10,041 nt of DNA. Origin: Actinomycetes bacterium (GTDB lineage Bacteria; Actinomycetota; Actinomycetes; Actinomycetales; Dermabacteraceae). Location of the stretch: positions 1 through 10,041 of the forward strand of contig JAEWEZ010000174.1 in NCBI GenBank assembly GCA_023389045.1, written 5' to 3'. Under the pieces are notes generated by a model. That model saw only the letters and a list, made by a program, of their open reading frames with translations. It had not been told where the DNA came from and searched no databases. Positions 1 through 6,941 of the stretch are shown one piece after another (position 1 is the first letter of the stretch; each line of letters opens with the position of its first letter). Made by a program: the position numbers and the translations under genes.

Positions 1-103
1 CTGCCGCTGCGGGCGCGCCCGAGGAGCCGGCTGCGCGCGCGGGCGCACCGGGGCGGCGGGGGGAACCGTCGGAGGGGGTGCCGACGGGATCGCGGGTGGT
101 CAC
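1..103 (-). CDS. possible start of an unidentified gene, cut by the window edge
   Basis: A GTG codon 4 nt beyond the stop of the pseudouridine synthase gene opens a frame that stays open to the left edge (34 codons seen). The peptide begins MTTRDPVGTPSDGS and is then Pro/Ala/Gly/Arg-rich, the kind of low-complexity N-terminus common in actinobacterial membrane or secreted proteins. No convincing Shine-Dalgarno is present, and the frame is also open upstream of the GTG inside the previous gene. It may equally be noncoding sequence or a chance open frame in GC-rich DNA. No function can be given. Confidence 0.27.
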   Translation of the reverse strand, partial: MTTRDPVGTPSDGSPRRPGAPARAAGSSGAPAAA

Positions 104-107
104 CTGC

Positions 108-1061
108 TCAGGGTACGAGACGACGGGCGCTGCGCAGGCATCGACGCTGCCCGGTGACGGGATCGGTGAACTCCACGCGAGAGGCGAGAAGCTGGAGCGG
201 CACGGATGCAGCCGTGGCGTCCTCCCCCTGGGCGCCGCGCAGCTGTGGGTACAGGTCATCACCGAGGATCGGTGCCCCGCGGGACGCGAGTTGCACGCGG
301 AGCTGATGGGTGCGGCCTGTTTCCGGCTGTAAACGCAGCAGAAGCCGCCCGCTTTCAGTCTGCGTATCCACCTGAAGAACCTCCAGATGCGTACGGGCAT
401 TGACCGGCCCGTCCCCCACCTGCACCTGCAGGGAGCCACGGGGTTTGAGCAGGTGATCCTCGAGCAGCATCTGCGCCCCCGGCTCGCGCGGTATCCTCGC
501 ATCCTCCCCCGCCTGCACCCAGGCGCGATACTCCTTACGCACCTCACCGCGCGCGAACATCTGCTGGTAGGCGCTGCGTTCTTGCGGGCGGATACCGAAG
601 GCGAGCACCCCGGCGGTGAGGCGATCCAGGCGGTGCAGGGGGGTCAGCGTCGTGATCCCCGTGGCGCAGCGCAGACGCACGAGCGCACTGGAGCGCACGA
701 ACCGCCCCCGCGGCATGGTCGCGATGCCATGTGGTTTGTCGATCACCAGCAGGTGCTCATCGTGCAGAAGCACCGGCAGCTCCACCGGATCAACCTGTTC
801 CGGGGCGAGTTCGCGGTGGAACCAGAGAACATCGTGCGGGTGGACCAGATCCTCCGCCTGCCAGGGGGTGCCGTCACTGCGCACCACCTCCCCCGCTGCG
901 AAACGCGCGAGCAGGCTGGTCGCACCCGGGGAAGCGAGCGCCGGGTAGCGCTCCAGCAGATGCGCCTCGGCGGTGCGTGGCGGGGTGGAGGGTGGGACGA
1001 CGCAGCGCACCGCGTCGAGGCCGTGGCGCTGCGGGAGCGGGGAGGTGCGGGGGCGGCTCAC
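108..1061 (-). CDS. RluA-family RNA pseudouridine synthase
   Basis: This 317-residue protein should convert specific uridines in rRNA or tRNA to pseudouridine in the cytoplasm. Residues 35-85 look like a reduced S4-type RNA-binding segment (AGEVVRSDGTPWQ then DLVHPHDVLWF). The catalytic domain follows, with DKPHG at 108-112, the family motif HRLDRLTAG at 143-151 carrying the catalytic Asp146, and ETGRTHQLRVQLAS...PILGD at 247-268. The length is normal for RluA/RluC/RluD relatives. The start is a GTG that overlaps the stop of the upstream membrane-protein gene by 4 nt (GTGA), implying translational coupling; only a weak GGGG-type ribosome site precedes it. The family is clear, but the target uridine cannot be read from the sequence, so no rlu symbol is given. 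Confidence 0.93.
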   Translation of the reverse strand: MSRPRTSPLPQRHGLDAVRCVVPPSTPPRTAEAHLLERYPALASPGATSLLARFAAGEVVRSDGTPWQAEDLVHPHDVLWFHRELAPEQVDPVELPVLLHDEHLLVIDKPHGIATMPRGRFVRSSALVRLRCATGITTLTPLHRLDRLTAGVLAFGIRPQERSAYQQMFARGEVRKEYRAWVQAGEDARIPREPGAQMLLEDHLLKPRGSLQVQVGDGPVNARTHLEVLQVDTQTESGRLLLRLQPETGRTHQLRVQLASRGAPILGDDLYPQLRGAQGEDATAASVPLQLLASRVEFTDPVTGQRRCLRSARRLVP

Positions 1062-1762
1062 AGGCCCCAGATGGCGAAGGTCAGGATGTTCTGCGCGAGG
1101 TAGAACAGGATCACGCAGCCCAGCAGCAGATTCGGGTGGCGGTCCGCGAAGGTGAGTGCCTGCGGAACCTGTTTTCTCAGAGCCGACGGGGTGATGACGT
1201 CAATGTTCTTCACGGTCACGCCGGCATCGCGGGCGCGGGCGAGGGTGGTGCGCTGGGCGCGGGGGCCGAAGAACCGACTGGAGACGGCCAGGAGGCGTTT
1301 GCCCTGCGGGTCCATCACATACACGCCGTCGTAGGCGGTTTCGGGGGCGTCGAGCATTTCGGCGGGGCTGGTGCCGCGGTCGATATCGCGCACCGCAATG
1401 ATCGAGCCGACCTCATCCCAGGTGGCCTGCACGGGCTTGCGGAACAGACTTTTGAGGCACACCCCGTTCTCATCCACCTGCAGCCAGGAGGTGAGGATCC
1501 GCAGCGCGAAGATCACCGCGCAGATCAGCACCAGCACCCAGAGCAGAAGCGGCAGGGAGTAGACGAGGTCGCGCAGGAGCCGCTGATCATTCCACATGCG
1601 CTGGCCGATGAAACTGATGATGACCAGGAAGTCGAGGACGACGGCGAAGACGAGGGCGGCCACCAGGGTGCCGATCACCACGGGCCGGGGCGGGCTGAAA
1701 ACCCGTTCGGGCAGCGAAGGATCATCATCCGCGGCATCGATGGCAGGGCGTCTGCGTGCCAC
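1058..1762 (-). CDS. membrane protein with bacterial PH-like domain
   Basis: This is a 234-residue protein of unknown role, probably in the cytoplasmic membrane. After a charged N-terminus (MARRRPAIDAADDD) there are hydrophobic segments at about 27-53 and 67-90, then a cytosolic-type beta-rich stretch at about 94-165 (LQVDENGVCLKSLFRKP, ATWDEVGSI) resembling bacterial PH/DUF304-like domains, and a third hydrophobic segment at about 211-231 next to the C-terminus. The GTG start at 1762 is chosen because AAGGAGGG lies 4-5 nt upstream. An in-frame ATG at 1873 would add 37 Arg/Pro-rich residues, lacks a ribosome site and lies upstream of the likely promoter. The gene heads a two-gene unit with the pseudouridine synthase. 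The PH assignment is from pattern only. Confidence 0.82.
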   Translation of the reverse strand: MARRRPAIDAADDDPSLPERVFSPPRPVVIGTLVAALVFAVVLDFLVIISFIGQRMWNDQRLLRDLVYSLPLLLWVLVLICAVIFALRILTSWLQVDENGVCLKSLFRKPVQATWDEVGSIIAVRDIDRGTSPAEMLDAPETAYDGVYVMDPQGKRLLAVSSRFFGPRAQRTTLARARDAGVTVKNIDVITPSALRKQVPQALTFADRHPNLLLGCVILFYLAQNILTFAIWGL

Positions 1763-1835
1763 GTGTCCCTCCTTCCCGGGGCGCGCCGTCTGGGTCGGCT
1801 GATGCCGAACCGGGTGCGTGGGCGGCGCGGTCCTG

Positions 1836-1841
1836 AGTCTA
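1836..1841 (-). promoter_or_regulatory. candidate -10 box for the PH-like membrane protein unit
   Basis: Read on the minus strand the hexamer is TAGACT, a good fit to actinobacterial SigA -10 boxes (TAnnnT). It would start a transcript near 1829 with a leader of about 67 nt before the GTG at 1762. No good -35 hexamer is seen at 16-19 bp spacing, so the call rests on the -10 alone. Confidence 0.4.
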
Positions 1842-1989
1842 GTTCGCCCGATGGGTCGTTTCGTGCAGGCCATGGTCTCGGGGCGCCGAAAATCCGGGGC
1901 GCTGGAAACAGCTCATCGTGATGTTTCCTGATCGCTTCCGGTCTCAGGCTGCGCCCGACGGCAGGGAACCGATCCGGCCGGTCCGCCAT

Positions 1990-2031
1990 ACGCAACGGAC
2001 CGCATCACCGAAGTGATGCGGTCCGTTGCGT
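1990..2031 (-). terminator. likely groEL terminator, 19-bp perfect stem with UUCG loop
   Basis: ACGCAACGGACCGCATCAC is followed four bases later by its exact reverse complement. On the minus strand the four-base loop is TTCG closed by C-G, i.e. the extra-stable C(UUCG)G tetraloop, which indicates that the groEL transcript is the strand that folds. It sits 43 nt past the groEL stop. No U-tract follows, which is common for terminators in high-GC actinobacteria; it could also serve as a 3' stability hairpin. Confidence 0.72.
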
Positions 2032-2073
2032 GAGTGGCCAAGTCTCCCCGCGGGGAGGGCTCAGCATACGGGA

Positions 2074-3660
<1,587 letters not shown>

Positions 3661-3663
3661 GGA

Positions 3664-3960
3664 TCAGGCCTCGATAATCGCGAGGATGTCGCGGGCGCCC
3701 AGCACGAGGTACTCCTCGTTGCCGTACTTGAGCTCGGTGCCGCCGTACTTGGAGAAGACGACGCGGTCGCCGACCTTCACGTCCATGGGGATGCGCTCGC
3801 CCTTGTCGTCGAAACGACCGGCGCCGACCGCGACGACCTCGCCCTCCTGGGGCTTCTCCTTCGCGGTGTCGGGGATGACCAGACCGGAAGCGGTGGTCTG
3901 CTCGGCCTCGAGAGGCTTGACGACGACGCGATCTTCGAGGGGCTTAATGGAGACCGACAT
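3664..3960 (-). CDS. groES: GroES, 10-kDa co-chaperonin
   Basis: This 98-residue protein is the heptameric lid that caps GroEL during protein folding. MSVSIKPLEDRVVVKPLEAE at the N-terminus, the mobile-loop region with its core TTASGLVIPD (22-31), EKPQEGEVVAVG (35-46), GDRVVFSKYGGTE (64-76) and EEYLVLGARDILAIIE (82-97) are diagnostic. The ATG at 3960 is chosen because AAGGAGG lies 7 nt upstream and it gives the exact family length; in-frame codons further upstream would add unrelated residues from the leader. The gene is first in the groES-groEL operon. Two CIRCE operators upstream predict repression by HrcA in the absence of heat stress. Confidence 0.98.
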   Translation of the reverse strand: MSVSIKPLEDRVVVKPLEAEQTTASGLVIPDTAKEKPQEGEVVAVGAGRFDDKGERIPMDVKVGDRVVFSKYGGTELKYGNEEYLVLGARDILAIIEA

Positions 3961-4068
3961 GCGGCTCCCTCCTTCGTGTGTGAGGACTCGTTCGAGTTCT
4001 GGAGATGCGGGCCCCGGGATTCCTGGTCGTCGTCGCGGTGCCGACCGGGTGGGGTCCGCTGGGCAGTT

Positions 4069-4095
4069 CTGGCACTCTGCGGCCTCGACTGCCAA
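4069..4095 (-). promoter_or_regulatory. CIRCE operator copy 2 (HrcA site)
   Basis: Half-sites CTGGCACTC and GACTGCCAA are separated by exactly 9 bases. This matches the CIRCE layout (9-N9-9) with one base of the core GAGTGCC arm changed. It starts just downstream of the predicted groES start point, where bound repressor would block initiation or early elongation. Confidence 0.8.
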
Positions 4096-4103
4096 CGCGG
4101 ACC

Positions 4104-4133
4104 ACTGTAGAACCGGCGTTGGCACTCATGCAA
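4104..4133 (-). promoter_or_regulatory. groESL SigA-type promoter
   Basis: On the minus strand TTGCAT (4128-4133) and TACAGT (4104-4109) are separated by 18 bp. The -35 box lies inside the 9-bp spacer of CIRCE copy 1 and the predicted start (about 4097) abuts CIRCE copy 2, the arrangement expected of an HrcA-repressed promoter. The hexamers are moderate matches. Confidence 0.6.
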
Positions 4134-4145
4134 GGCGAGTGCCAG
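4119..4145 (-). promoter_or_regulatory. CIRCE operator copy 1 (HrcA site)
   Basis: Half-sites TTGGCACTC and GAGTGCCAG flank exactly 9 bases, a near-perfect actinobacterial CIRCE element. It overlaps the groES -35 box. Its centre is 50 bp from the centre of copy 2, close to five helical turns, so two HrcA dimers would sit on the same face of the DNA. An hrcA gene is not in this window. Confidence 0.92.
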
Positions 4146-4231
4146 CCGCGCGTGACCACCGCCCCGTCGGCCGCGTCAAGGCGCCCTGCGAACCCCCGTC
4201 GTAACCCACCTCACAACTCGTCGCAGATACC

Positions 4232-4272
4232 GGACAGGGTAGACATTGTCCCGGGTCACATACTTTTTGTGA
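4232..4272. promoter_or_regulatory. two inverted repeats in the AT-rich patch, candidate operators
   Basis: GGACA-N10-TGTCC (4232-4251) is followed closely by TCACA-N7-TGTGA (4256-4272). Both lie in the only AT-rich part of the groES/His-rich-gene intergenic region. The second has the TGTGA/TCACA half-sites of CRP-family sites but in the opposite order, so it is not a normal CRP/GlxR box. They may be binding sites of unknown regulators or chance. Confidence 0.25.
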
Positions 4273-4322
4273 ATCAGGCAACTAAGGACGTCAGTCCCTT
4301 TCTTTGCGCGCACGCGCGCGTG

Positions 4323-4328
4323 TAGAAC
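4323..4328 (+). promoter_or_regulatory. weak -10 candidate for the small His-rich gene
   Basis: TAGAAC matches four of six consensus bases. A poor -35 (TTTCTT, 4299-4304) lies 18 bp upstream. The 12-bp palindrome CACGCGCGCGTG (4311-4322) fills the end of the spacer directly before the -10. The inferred leader is about 78 nt. This is the best candidate I can see but it is not strong. Confidence 0.28.
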
Positions 4329-4412
4329 TGAGGGTGTGGCAGCGGCCGAGACACCTGCAACCCAGGGTCCGGCGCCAATGACGGAACCGAACCGAAGGGG
4401 ACTAGACCAACC

Positions 4413-4589
4413 ATGAGCATCTTCCGACGAGTGAGCGCCGCTTTCGAGAACCTCGCCGAGCGTATGCAGGGCCAGGACGTGGAGCGTCACAACGCCGTGC
4501 CAAACAACCGCCTCGGCGGTGACTACGCGGCCGTGATGCACTCTCACCACCACTCCCACGGCAGCACCAACGTCGGCTTCGGTCGCTGA
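4413..4589 (+). CDS. small orphan protein with a His-rich patch (58 aa)
   Basis: I do not recognise this protein. The frame runs from ATG to TGA and encodes a basic amphipathic start (MSIFRRVSAAFENLAERM, likely helical), a middle with HNAVPNNRLGGDYAA, then MHSHHHSHGS (42-51) and a short STNVGFGR end. Seven of the 58 residues are His, six of them in MHSHHHSHGS, suggesting metal or acid sensing, though that is inference. It has no signal peptide or membrane segment. Support for its being real is codon-like composition, an isolated position with its own downstream terminator, and a purine tract GAAGGGG 12 nt before the ATG, which is farther than ideal. It diverges from groESL. A shorter start at Met18 is possible but has no better ribosome site. 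Confidence 0.66.
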   Translation: MSIFRRVSAAFENLAERMQGQDVERHNAVPNNRLGGDYAAVMHSHHHSHGSTNVGFGR

Positions 4590-4713
4590 GCCCCTGCGTC
4601 ACCAGCAGCCCCATAGCGCCCCCACAGCATTCAGGCCCCACGGCTTCGCAGCACCGCCGCTGACCAAGCCCTCACAGCCCGTTTCGCCCCAGCGCTCCGA
4701 GCCCCCACAGCGC

Positions 4714-4749
4714 AAGCGCCCCGTCCGCCTTCCGGCCGACGGGGCGCTT
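4714..4749 (+). terminator. terminator after the small His-rich gene
   Basis: AAGCGCCCCGTC pairs perfectly with GACGGGGCGCTT (12 bp). After a single C-C mismatch, GCC/GGC extends the stem to a TTCC loop. It is followed by CCTTATCT on the plus strand, the T-rich side, so it is best read as ending the plus-strand transcript 124 nt after the small gene. It may also stop the metallophosphoesterase transcript from the other side. Confidence 0.75.
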
Positions 4750-4831
4750 CCTTATCTGCAGACGTCTTCTGGGTGCGAGCGCCGCGCGATCCCAGCGCGC
4801 TCCTGCGCGCACGTCGACGGACGCTCGATTC

Positions 4832-5719
4832 TTACTGCGGCCGACCAGCCGCCCGGGCGATAGCCCGCACCTGCTCCAGCCCGAGGTCGTACACCGGTTC
4901 CGCCGCCGTCTGCCCCGGCAGATCACCCGTATTCGGCCAGGTCATCGAGGTCACGACCGGGGCAGCGCCGGGCTGGAGCTCCACCAGGCTTGCGCCGCTC
5001 AGCGCCAGAGCCGTCTCATGTGCGCCCGCGCCGAGCACATCGACCACATTGGTGATCCCCGGCGCCACATGCACCGGCACCTCCCCGCGCATGCCGAACA
5101 TCGCGTGGTGGTAGTGGCCGCTGAGGATCACGCGCACATCGCTGCCGCGCAGAACCTCCTCAAGCTCCCGCATAGGCCCCAGTTCCAGGGCCGCGAGGAG
5201 CTCGGTTGCGCCGGGAAGCGGCGGATGATGCACCACCAGAACGCTGCCCACCGCCGTGCCATCGGCCGCCGCGGGAGCGGGCTCGCGCAGTACCTCCTGC
5301 AGCCAGGCGAGTTGTTCGGGGCCGAGATCCCCGTAGCCGGCGCCGGGAACGCTGGAATCGAGCACGATCACTCGGCCACCGCCCGGCAGATCCACGGCAC
5401 AGTCCTGCACATGGTCACCGCGGTCCCCCGCACCCCGCACCCGCGCATAGGCCGCGCTCACATCGTGATTGCCCATCGCCACCACGAGCGGGGCACCCAG
5501 GCGCTGCGCGAAGGGATCCAGGAGGGCGTGCAGGTGCTCGTAGGAGGCTTCGCTCCCGTCTTCGGAGGCATCCCCCGAATGCACCACGAGGTCCACATCG
5601 CTGAGGGCATCGAGGTGCGAGAGAACGCCCTGACACGCGAGGTGGGTGTCGATGCGGTCGTAGTGGCGGGTGCCGGGCTCGGCGAAGAGGTGCGTATCGG
5701 TCAGGTGCAGGATGCGCAT
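4832..5719 (-). CDS. CpdA-like metallophosphoesterase
   Basis: This 295-residue enzyme belongs to the calcineurin-like metallophosphoesterases, in the branch containing 3',5'-cyclic nucleotide phosphodiesterase CpdA/Rv0805. All metal-site blocks are present in order: DTH (8-10), GD (49-50), GNHD (83-86), HHP (164-166) and GHYHH (201-205), so it should be active. The C-terminal 75 residues carry no recognised motif. There is no signal peptide or membrane segment, so it is probably cytoplasmic. The ATG at 5719 is preceded by GGAGGAG 8 nt away; the frame upstream has no other ATG or GTG before a stop. It stands alone between moaE (188 nt upstream) and the terminator of the small gene. The substrate is uncertain; cAMP is only the family precedent. 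Confidence 0.9.
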   Translation of the reverse strand: MRILHLTDTHLFAEPGTRHYDRIDTHLACQGVLSHLDALSDVDLVVHSGDASEDGSEASYEHLHALLDPFAQRLGAPLVVAMGNHDVSAAYARVRGAGDRGDHVQDCAVDLPGGGRVIVLDSSVPGAGYGDLGPEQLAWLQEVLREPAPAAADGTAVGSVLVVHHPPLPGATELLAALELGPMRELEEVLRGSDVRVILSGHYHHAMFGMRGEVPVHVAPGITNVVDVLGAGAHETALALSGASLVELQPGAAPVVTSMTWPNTGDLPGQTAAEPVYDLGLEQVRAIARAAGRPQ

Positions 5720-5735
5720 GGGGCGGTCTCCTCCG

Positions 5736-5807
5736 GGGTCTTCTCCCGAGTCTTCTCCCGGGCCTTTTCCCAGGTCTTTTCCCAGGTCTCGCCCCGGCTC
5801 TCCTCCC
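5736..5807. repeat. six degenerate 12-bp tandem repeats before the metallophosphoesterase
   Basis: Six back-to-back 12-base units follow GGGTCTTCTCCC (unit 1) with 1-5 changes each: GAGTCTTCTCCC, GGGCCTTTTCCC, AGGTCTTTTCCC, AGGTCTCGCCCC, GGCTCTCCTCCC. On the minus strand they read as a purine-rich GGGAGAAGACYC array ending 16 nt before the metallophosphoesterase ATG. In that gene's frame they would encode a GED/GKD-type tetrapeptide repeat, but no ATG or GTG start precedes them after the in-frame stop, so they are more likely untranslated leader or promoter DNA. Confidence 0.8.
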
Positions 5808-5870
5808 GGGGCAGATCAGGGGCGGATGAGGGGCGGTGGTCAGTCGGTGGGCGGGCCTGGGCACGATATC

Positions 5871-5893
5871 CGCCGCACCCAGGGTGAGCGGCG
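5871..5893 (-). terminator. weak hairpin after moaE
   Basis: CGCCG...CGGCG arms (5871-5875, 5889-5893) enclose an inner CACC/GGTG stem with a CAG loop, interrupted by two mismatched positions on each side. It lies 15 nt past the moaE stop and has no T-run. It is the only terminator-like structure I see for the molybdenum cofactor operon; it may be weak enough that transcription continues into the metallophosphoesterase gene. Confidence 0.3.
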
Positions 5894-5907
5894 AGCGCGA
5901 GCCGGGC

Positions 5908-6396
5908 TCAGCCGAGGGCGCCCACCCATTCGGTGCTGCCGTCGGTGAACACCTGGTGCTTCCAGATCGGCAGACGTTTCTTCACGGTATCCACGAGGTC
6001 ATCGCAGGCTGCGAAGGCGAGTTTGCGATGCGGCGCCGCCACCGCGCAGACCAGAGCGGATTCTCCGATCTGGAGGGGGCCGTGTCGGTGCGCAAGCGCG
6101 ATGATCACATCCCCGTAATGCTCAGCGATCTCTGCGGCGATCTCCGCTATCACCTGCTCGGCGGTGGGGTGTGCCGTGTACTCCAGGACGGTCACACCGC
6201 GGCCCTCGTCGTGGTCGCGCACCACCCCGTCGAAGGTGACGAGGGCGCCGCAGCGCGGATCCGCAACAGCCTCGGCCATCTCGGCCACGCTCACGCTCTC
6301 GGTGGTGATGCGGGCGATGCGGGTGCGTTCAGCGGTGGGGCCAAGGTTCGGATCACCCGGAACGCGTAGGGGGCGTGGATCGGGGTGTTCGCTCAC
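5908..6396 (-). CDS. moaE: MoaE, large subunit of molybdopterin synthase
   Basis: This 162-residue protein pairs with the sulfur carrier MoaD to convert cyclic pyranopterin monophosphate to molybdopterin in the cytoplasm. Diagnostic blocks are GALVTFDGVVRDHDEG (50-65), LEYTAHPTAEQ (71-81), AHRHGPLQIGE (102-112) and VKKRLPIWKHQVF (138-150), the last holding the active-site lysines. About 28 extra residues precede the core compared with E. coli MoaE. The GTG start overlaps the stop of the mog/moaB-like gene by 4 nt (GTGA), with AGGG/AAGGG purines just upstream. It is last in the moeA-moaC-mog-moaE unit. No moaD lies in the window, so its partner must be encoded elsewhere. Confidence 0.96.
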   Translation of the reverse strand: MSEHPDPRPLRVPGDPNLGPTAERTRIARITTESVSVAEMAEAVADPRCGALVTFDGVVRDHDEGRGVTVLEYTAHPTAEQVIAEIAAEIAEHYGDVIIALAHRHGPLQIGESALVCAVAAPHRKLAFAACDDLVDTVKKRLPIWKHQVFTDGSTEWVGALG

Positions 6397-6941
6397 TCGT
6401 GGCCCTTGCCCTCGCGCTGTTCAAGCAGGTGATCGAGGATCGGGTCGAGAACGGTCATACCGTCTTTCACCCCACCGCGGGAGCCCGGCAGGTTCACCAC
6501 AAAACTGTTGCGCGCCATGCCGGCAAGGCCCCGGCTGAGCACCGCGGCAGGCGACTTTTCGGCGCCCACGCGGCGCACCGCTTCCAGCACCCCGGGCATT
6601 TCCCGCTCAATAAAGGGGGCGGTCTGTTCGGGGGTCACGTCGCTTGGGCTGATCCCGGTGCCGCCGGAGGTGATGATCACGTCGATATCGGCATCGAGCG
6701 CTTCCCCGAGGGCGCGCCCCACCTCGGGGCCGTCGGGAACCACCACGCGCTCCACGGGGCTGAGACCGCGCTCTTCGAGCCACTGCACCAGGAGCGGGCC
6801 GGTACGGTCCTCATAGGTGCCGTCGGAGGCTCGAGTGGAGGCGATGATGACGCGGGCCGTGCCCTTGAGCATCGGTGCATCCTGTCCGTCGCGGCGGGCA
6901 GTGCAGTCCGCAGCGGATCGCTGGGCGGGCATCTCTTTCAT
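6393..6941 (-). CDS. MogA/MoaB-type molybdopterin adenylyltransferase
   Basis: This 182-residue MPT-binding (MoCF_biosynth) domain protein should activate molybdopterin by adenylylation, giving the substrate from which MoeA makes Mo-molybdopterin. The family motifs TSGGTGISPSDVTPE (91-105) and RNSFVVNLPGSRGGVKDG (144-161) are intact. About 25 residues (MKEMPAQRSAADC..) precede the Rossmann-like core starting GTARVIIAS; Met24 could be an alternative start. The ATG at 6941 is preferred because GGAGGAG lies 5 nt before it and it overlaps the moaC stop as ATGA. Sequence alone does not split MogA from MoaB, so no symbol is assigned. Confidence 0.93.
   Translation of the reverse strand: MKEMPAQRSAADCTARRDGQDAPMLKGTARVIIASTRASDGTYEDRTGPLLVQWLEERGLSPVERVVVPDGPEVGRALGEALDADIDVIITSGGTGISPSDVTPEQTAPFIEREMPGVLEAVRRVGAEKSPAAVLSRGLAGMARNSFVVNLPGSRGGVKDGMTVLDPILDHLLEQREGKGHE

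Larger units (their letters stand above)
1763..2073. other. gene-poor gap between groEL and the PH-like membrane protein
   Basis: I see no supportable gene in these 311 bases. The gap holds the likely promoter and ribosome site of the downstream minus-strand unit (1763-1841), a featureless GC-rich stretch (about 1842-1989), the long perfect hairpin that probably ends the groESL transcript (1990-2031), and a 14-bp perfect palindrome, CTCCCCGCGGGGAG, at 2044-2057 just after the groEL stop. Short ATG-led frames here have no ribosome site and no recognisable protein. Confidence 0.6.
3961..4412. other. divergent regulatory region between groES and the small His-rich gene
   Basis: These 452 bases hold no supportable gene. 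From left to right they contain the groES ribosome site, a leader of about 136 nt with a small inverted repeat ACTCG-TT-CGAGT (3986-3997), CIRCE copy 2, the groES promoter, CIRCE copy 1, then about 110 bases without clear signals. An AT-rich patch with two inverted repeats follows (4232-4272), then a 12-bp CG palindrome and a weak -10 for the plus-strand gene (4311-4328) and an 84-base leader to its ATG. The local drop in GC at 4255-4300 marks it as a probable promoter zone, although I cannot say for which strand. Confidence 0.6.

Noticed and set aside
66..87. Inverted repeat CCGTCGG / CCGACGG with an 8-base loop, possible terminator for the pseudouridine synthase
   Set aside because: The stem is only 7 bp, has no T-run on either side, and lies inside a possible downstream coding frame; such repeats are frequent in GC-rich DNA.
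731..1921. A 396-codon plus-strand open frame over the pseudouridine synthase and PH-like genes
   Set aside because: It is the complement of two coupled genes with real motifs; the product is Gly/Ala/His-rich without any family pattern.
3986..3997. ACTCG-TT-CGAGT in the groES leader as an HspR (HAIR) operator
   Set aside because: HAIR sites are CTTGAGT-N7-ACTCAAG; neither arm sequence nor spacing fits, so it is mentioned only as a minor inverted repeat.
4256..4272. CRP/GlxR-type binding site
   Set aside because: The half-sites are in the order TCACA...TGTGA with a 7-base spacer, the reverse of the TGTGA-N6-TCACA layout.
5736..5807. CRISPR-like array
   Set aside because: Units are 12 bp, degenerate and directly adjacent with no spacers, and no cas gene is present.
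5018..5887. A 289-codon plus-strand open frame opposite the metallophosphoesterase, running through the 12-bp repeats
   Set aside because: The opposite strand has all five metallophosphoesterase motifs. The repeated xFS tetrapeptides are only the readout of the 12-bp DNA repeat.
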